From: Nothopassalora personata
Taxonomy: Eukaryota; Ascomycota; Dothideomycetes; Mycosphaerellales; Mycosphaerellaceae
Direction: 5' to 3'
DNA length: 64,000 nucleotides
Assembly: GCA_033816765.1 (NCBI GenBank)
Contig: CM066291.1
Span: 496,001-560,000 of the forward strand
Part shown: positions 62,947 to 64,000 of the stretch, in pieces
How the letters are laid out: each line of letters opens with the position of its first letter
How positions within the stretch are numbered: position 1 is the stretch's first letter
Translations under genes and position numbers: made by a program
Notes under the pieces: model-generated
The model's database searches: none
Told to the model about the DNA's origin: nothing
What the model saw: only the letters and a program-made list of their open reading frames with translations

Positions 62947-63881
62947 ATGTTCGATTATATCGTATGGAGCATCGTATGGCGTTGAGGTCTGCATAAGTGG
63001 GCAGGGTAAGTGTACCGGTACTGGTGAGCGTTCCTTGGAGGGAGCCAACTCGATGGAACTTGAGGCACTGCTACTCCAAGGTAGCGGCTTATTGAGAGTA
63101 GATATTATTTTGATTCGGACTCGGTGGGATACAACCACTGTTCTCATGGCCACTGTTGCACTATGGATCCTGCAGTCTCCCGGTATTTCCCAGAGTGGCA
63201 AGCCGTGCTGTGTCGATACCGCTTACGCGTTGAATGTTTCGGACAAGAAAGCGACAAGCTTCGTCCTTGACTGTTAGATGGGACGCAGGCATTCTTCAGA
63301 TAAGTCGTGTCAGTGATTATCTACGGGGAATCGGTGCAGTAATGTGAAGACATCTTTACCGTGATGACATCTGGCAGGAGGTGATGTTGTGCCAAGGGCG
63401 CGAAGCCACCAAGCCACTTGAGTCAATGCGACAAGGATGAGCGCGCGCTAGCGGCTCGCTAACCCTCGTGGTCTGTGCGCAACCGAACCACAGTCGAGCA
63501 AGAAGAGCGTACTGTACATTGTAAGACCACGACACATGAACAGGACGTAGGAGTTTGTCGCGGGGCCGAGTGCATAGACGTCCCATCTTGATGGCAGTGG
63601 GCTGAAGTATCCTGATTAACGTTAAACGAGTGGCACCTTCCCTGCAGGTTCAGACTATGTGAGGCCAGGTTGTGGCAAGGAAGGATTACTATGCACCTCC
63701 ATCAACGTCGAGACGTCTTGCGAGCAAAAGAGACGACAGTCTATAAGGTTAGCGCGCCTGGGTGAGCGCGCGGTTGAGGTGCAGGTGAGCATCGCCCTTC
63801 CGCTTCATGAAGATGCCCCTCCTTCGACTTCACCAGATCTCTTCCGACAAACAAACACCATCACCACCCTCACCCGCAACA
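62947..63881. other. Intergenic stretch
   Basis: About 930 bp after the SAS4-like gene, ending at the start codon of the partial gene at 63882. Open frames on both strands have no motif support. Its right end must hold the promoter and leader of that gene. Confidence 0.35.
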
Positions 63882-64000
63882 ATGTCGTTCGCCTGTCCGA
63901 TAGCGAACACGCCGTCTGCCGCCCGTGTGCGGCATGGCAGTAAGACATCGTTGGGCAGAGGATCCATGGCGCTTGCGCGCATCAATACCAACACCACCAA
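63882..64000 (+). CDS. Start of a gene running off the window
   Basis: ATG at 63882 in good context (CAACAATGTC) opens a frame, MSFACPIANTPSAARVRHGS, then KTSLGRGSMALARINTNTT, that stays open to the last base. It follows a leader rich in CACC/ACAAC repeats, typical of fungal 5' UTRs. Too short to assign a family. Confidence 0.45.
   Translation, partial: MSFACPIANTPSAARVRHGSKTSLGRGSMALARINTNTT

Noticed and set aside
1..64000. CRISPR arrays, tRNA or rRNA genes
   Set aside because: No regular spacer-repeat arrays, no convincing cloverleaf with a T-loop, and no rRNA-like conserved blocks were seen by eye; small ncRNAs cannot be excluded.

Overview
The window is nuclear DNA of a filamentous ascomycete (Pezizomycotina). 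Short GT-AG introns of about 48-60 nt, repeat-induced point mutation (RIP) over a transposon block, and genes of the LPAELRN and WHPDRF types point to Dothideomycetes, most likely Mycosphaerellales or a relative. That placement is an inference from gene style, not from a search.

Layout. (1) 1-11514 is a nest of two Ty3/gypsy LTR retrotransposons, both on the minus strand and both saturated by RIP: CpA and TpG are almost absent, TpA is in large excess and CpG is kept. The second element is bounded by 198-bp LTRs (4645-4842 and 11317-11514) and keeps traces of gag, reverse transcriptase, integrase and chromodomain. (2) 12672-19135 holds two conserved genes: a lysosomal/vacuolar cobalamin-transporter-like LMBD1 protein and the cleavage/polyadenylation factor CFT1. 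(3) 19178-24208 is an accessory block of five short, intron-rich, lineage-specific genes; at least two carry frame breaks. (4) 24434-27814 holds LETM1/Mdm38 and a mitochondrial-type adenylate kinase, divergently transcribed. (5) 28189-37321 mixes a broken BTB gene, a broken orphan, a SnoaL-like protein, an EXPERA/TMEM97-like membrane protein, a CDC25-like rhodanese, two orphan genes, a class I methyltransferase and a carboxymuconolactone-decarboxylase-like protein. (6) 38101-52630 carries a GH2 glycosidase, RRP8, a deleted P450 pseudogene, OGG1, an orphan, a LanC-like protein, the SNARE SEC9 and the splicing factor U2AF large subunit. (7) 53038-64000 has a Zn2Cys6 regulator, a decayed MFS transporter, two adjacent F-box-like genes, a small membrane protein, a Gly-rich protein with a 33-bp minisatellite, a SAS4-type silencing subunit and the first exon of a gene running off the end.

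The main pattern is a contrast. Housekeeping genes (CFT1, LETM1, AK, RRP8, OGG1, SEC9, U2AF, SAS4) are intact once short introns are removed. Accessory genes next to them (LPAELRN, WHPDRF, BTB, P450, MFS) repeatedly show 1-5 nt indels or single stop codons. I found no CRISPR, tRNA or rRNA. I saw no convincing undescribed system; the best leads are the decaying accessory block, the stop-interrupted coiled-coil/WHPDRF genes, the internally deleted P450 and a hidden two-exon gene at 32641.
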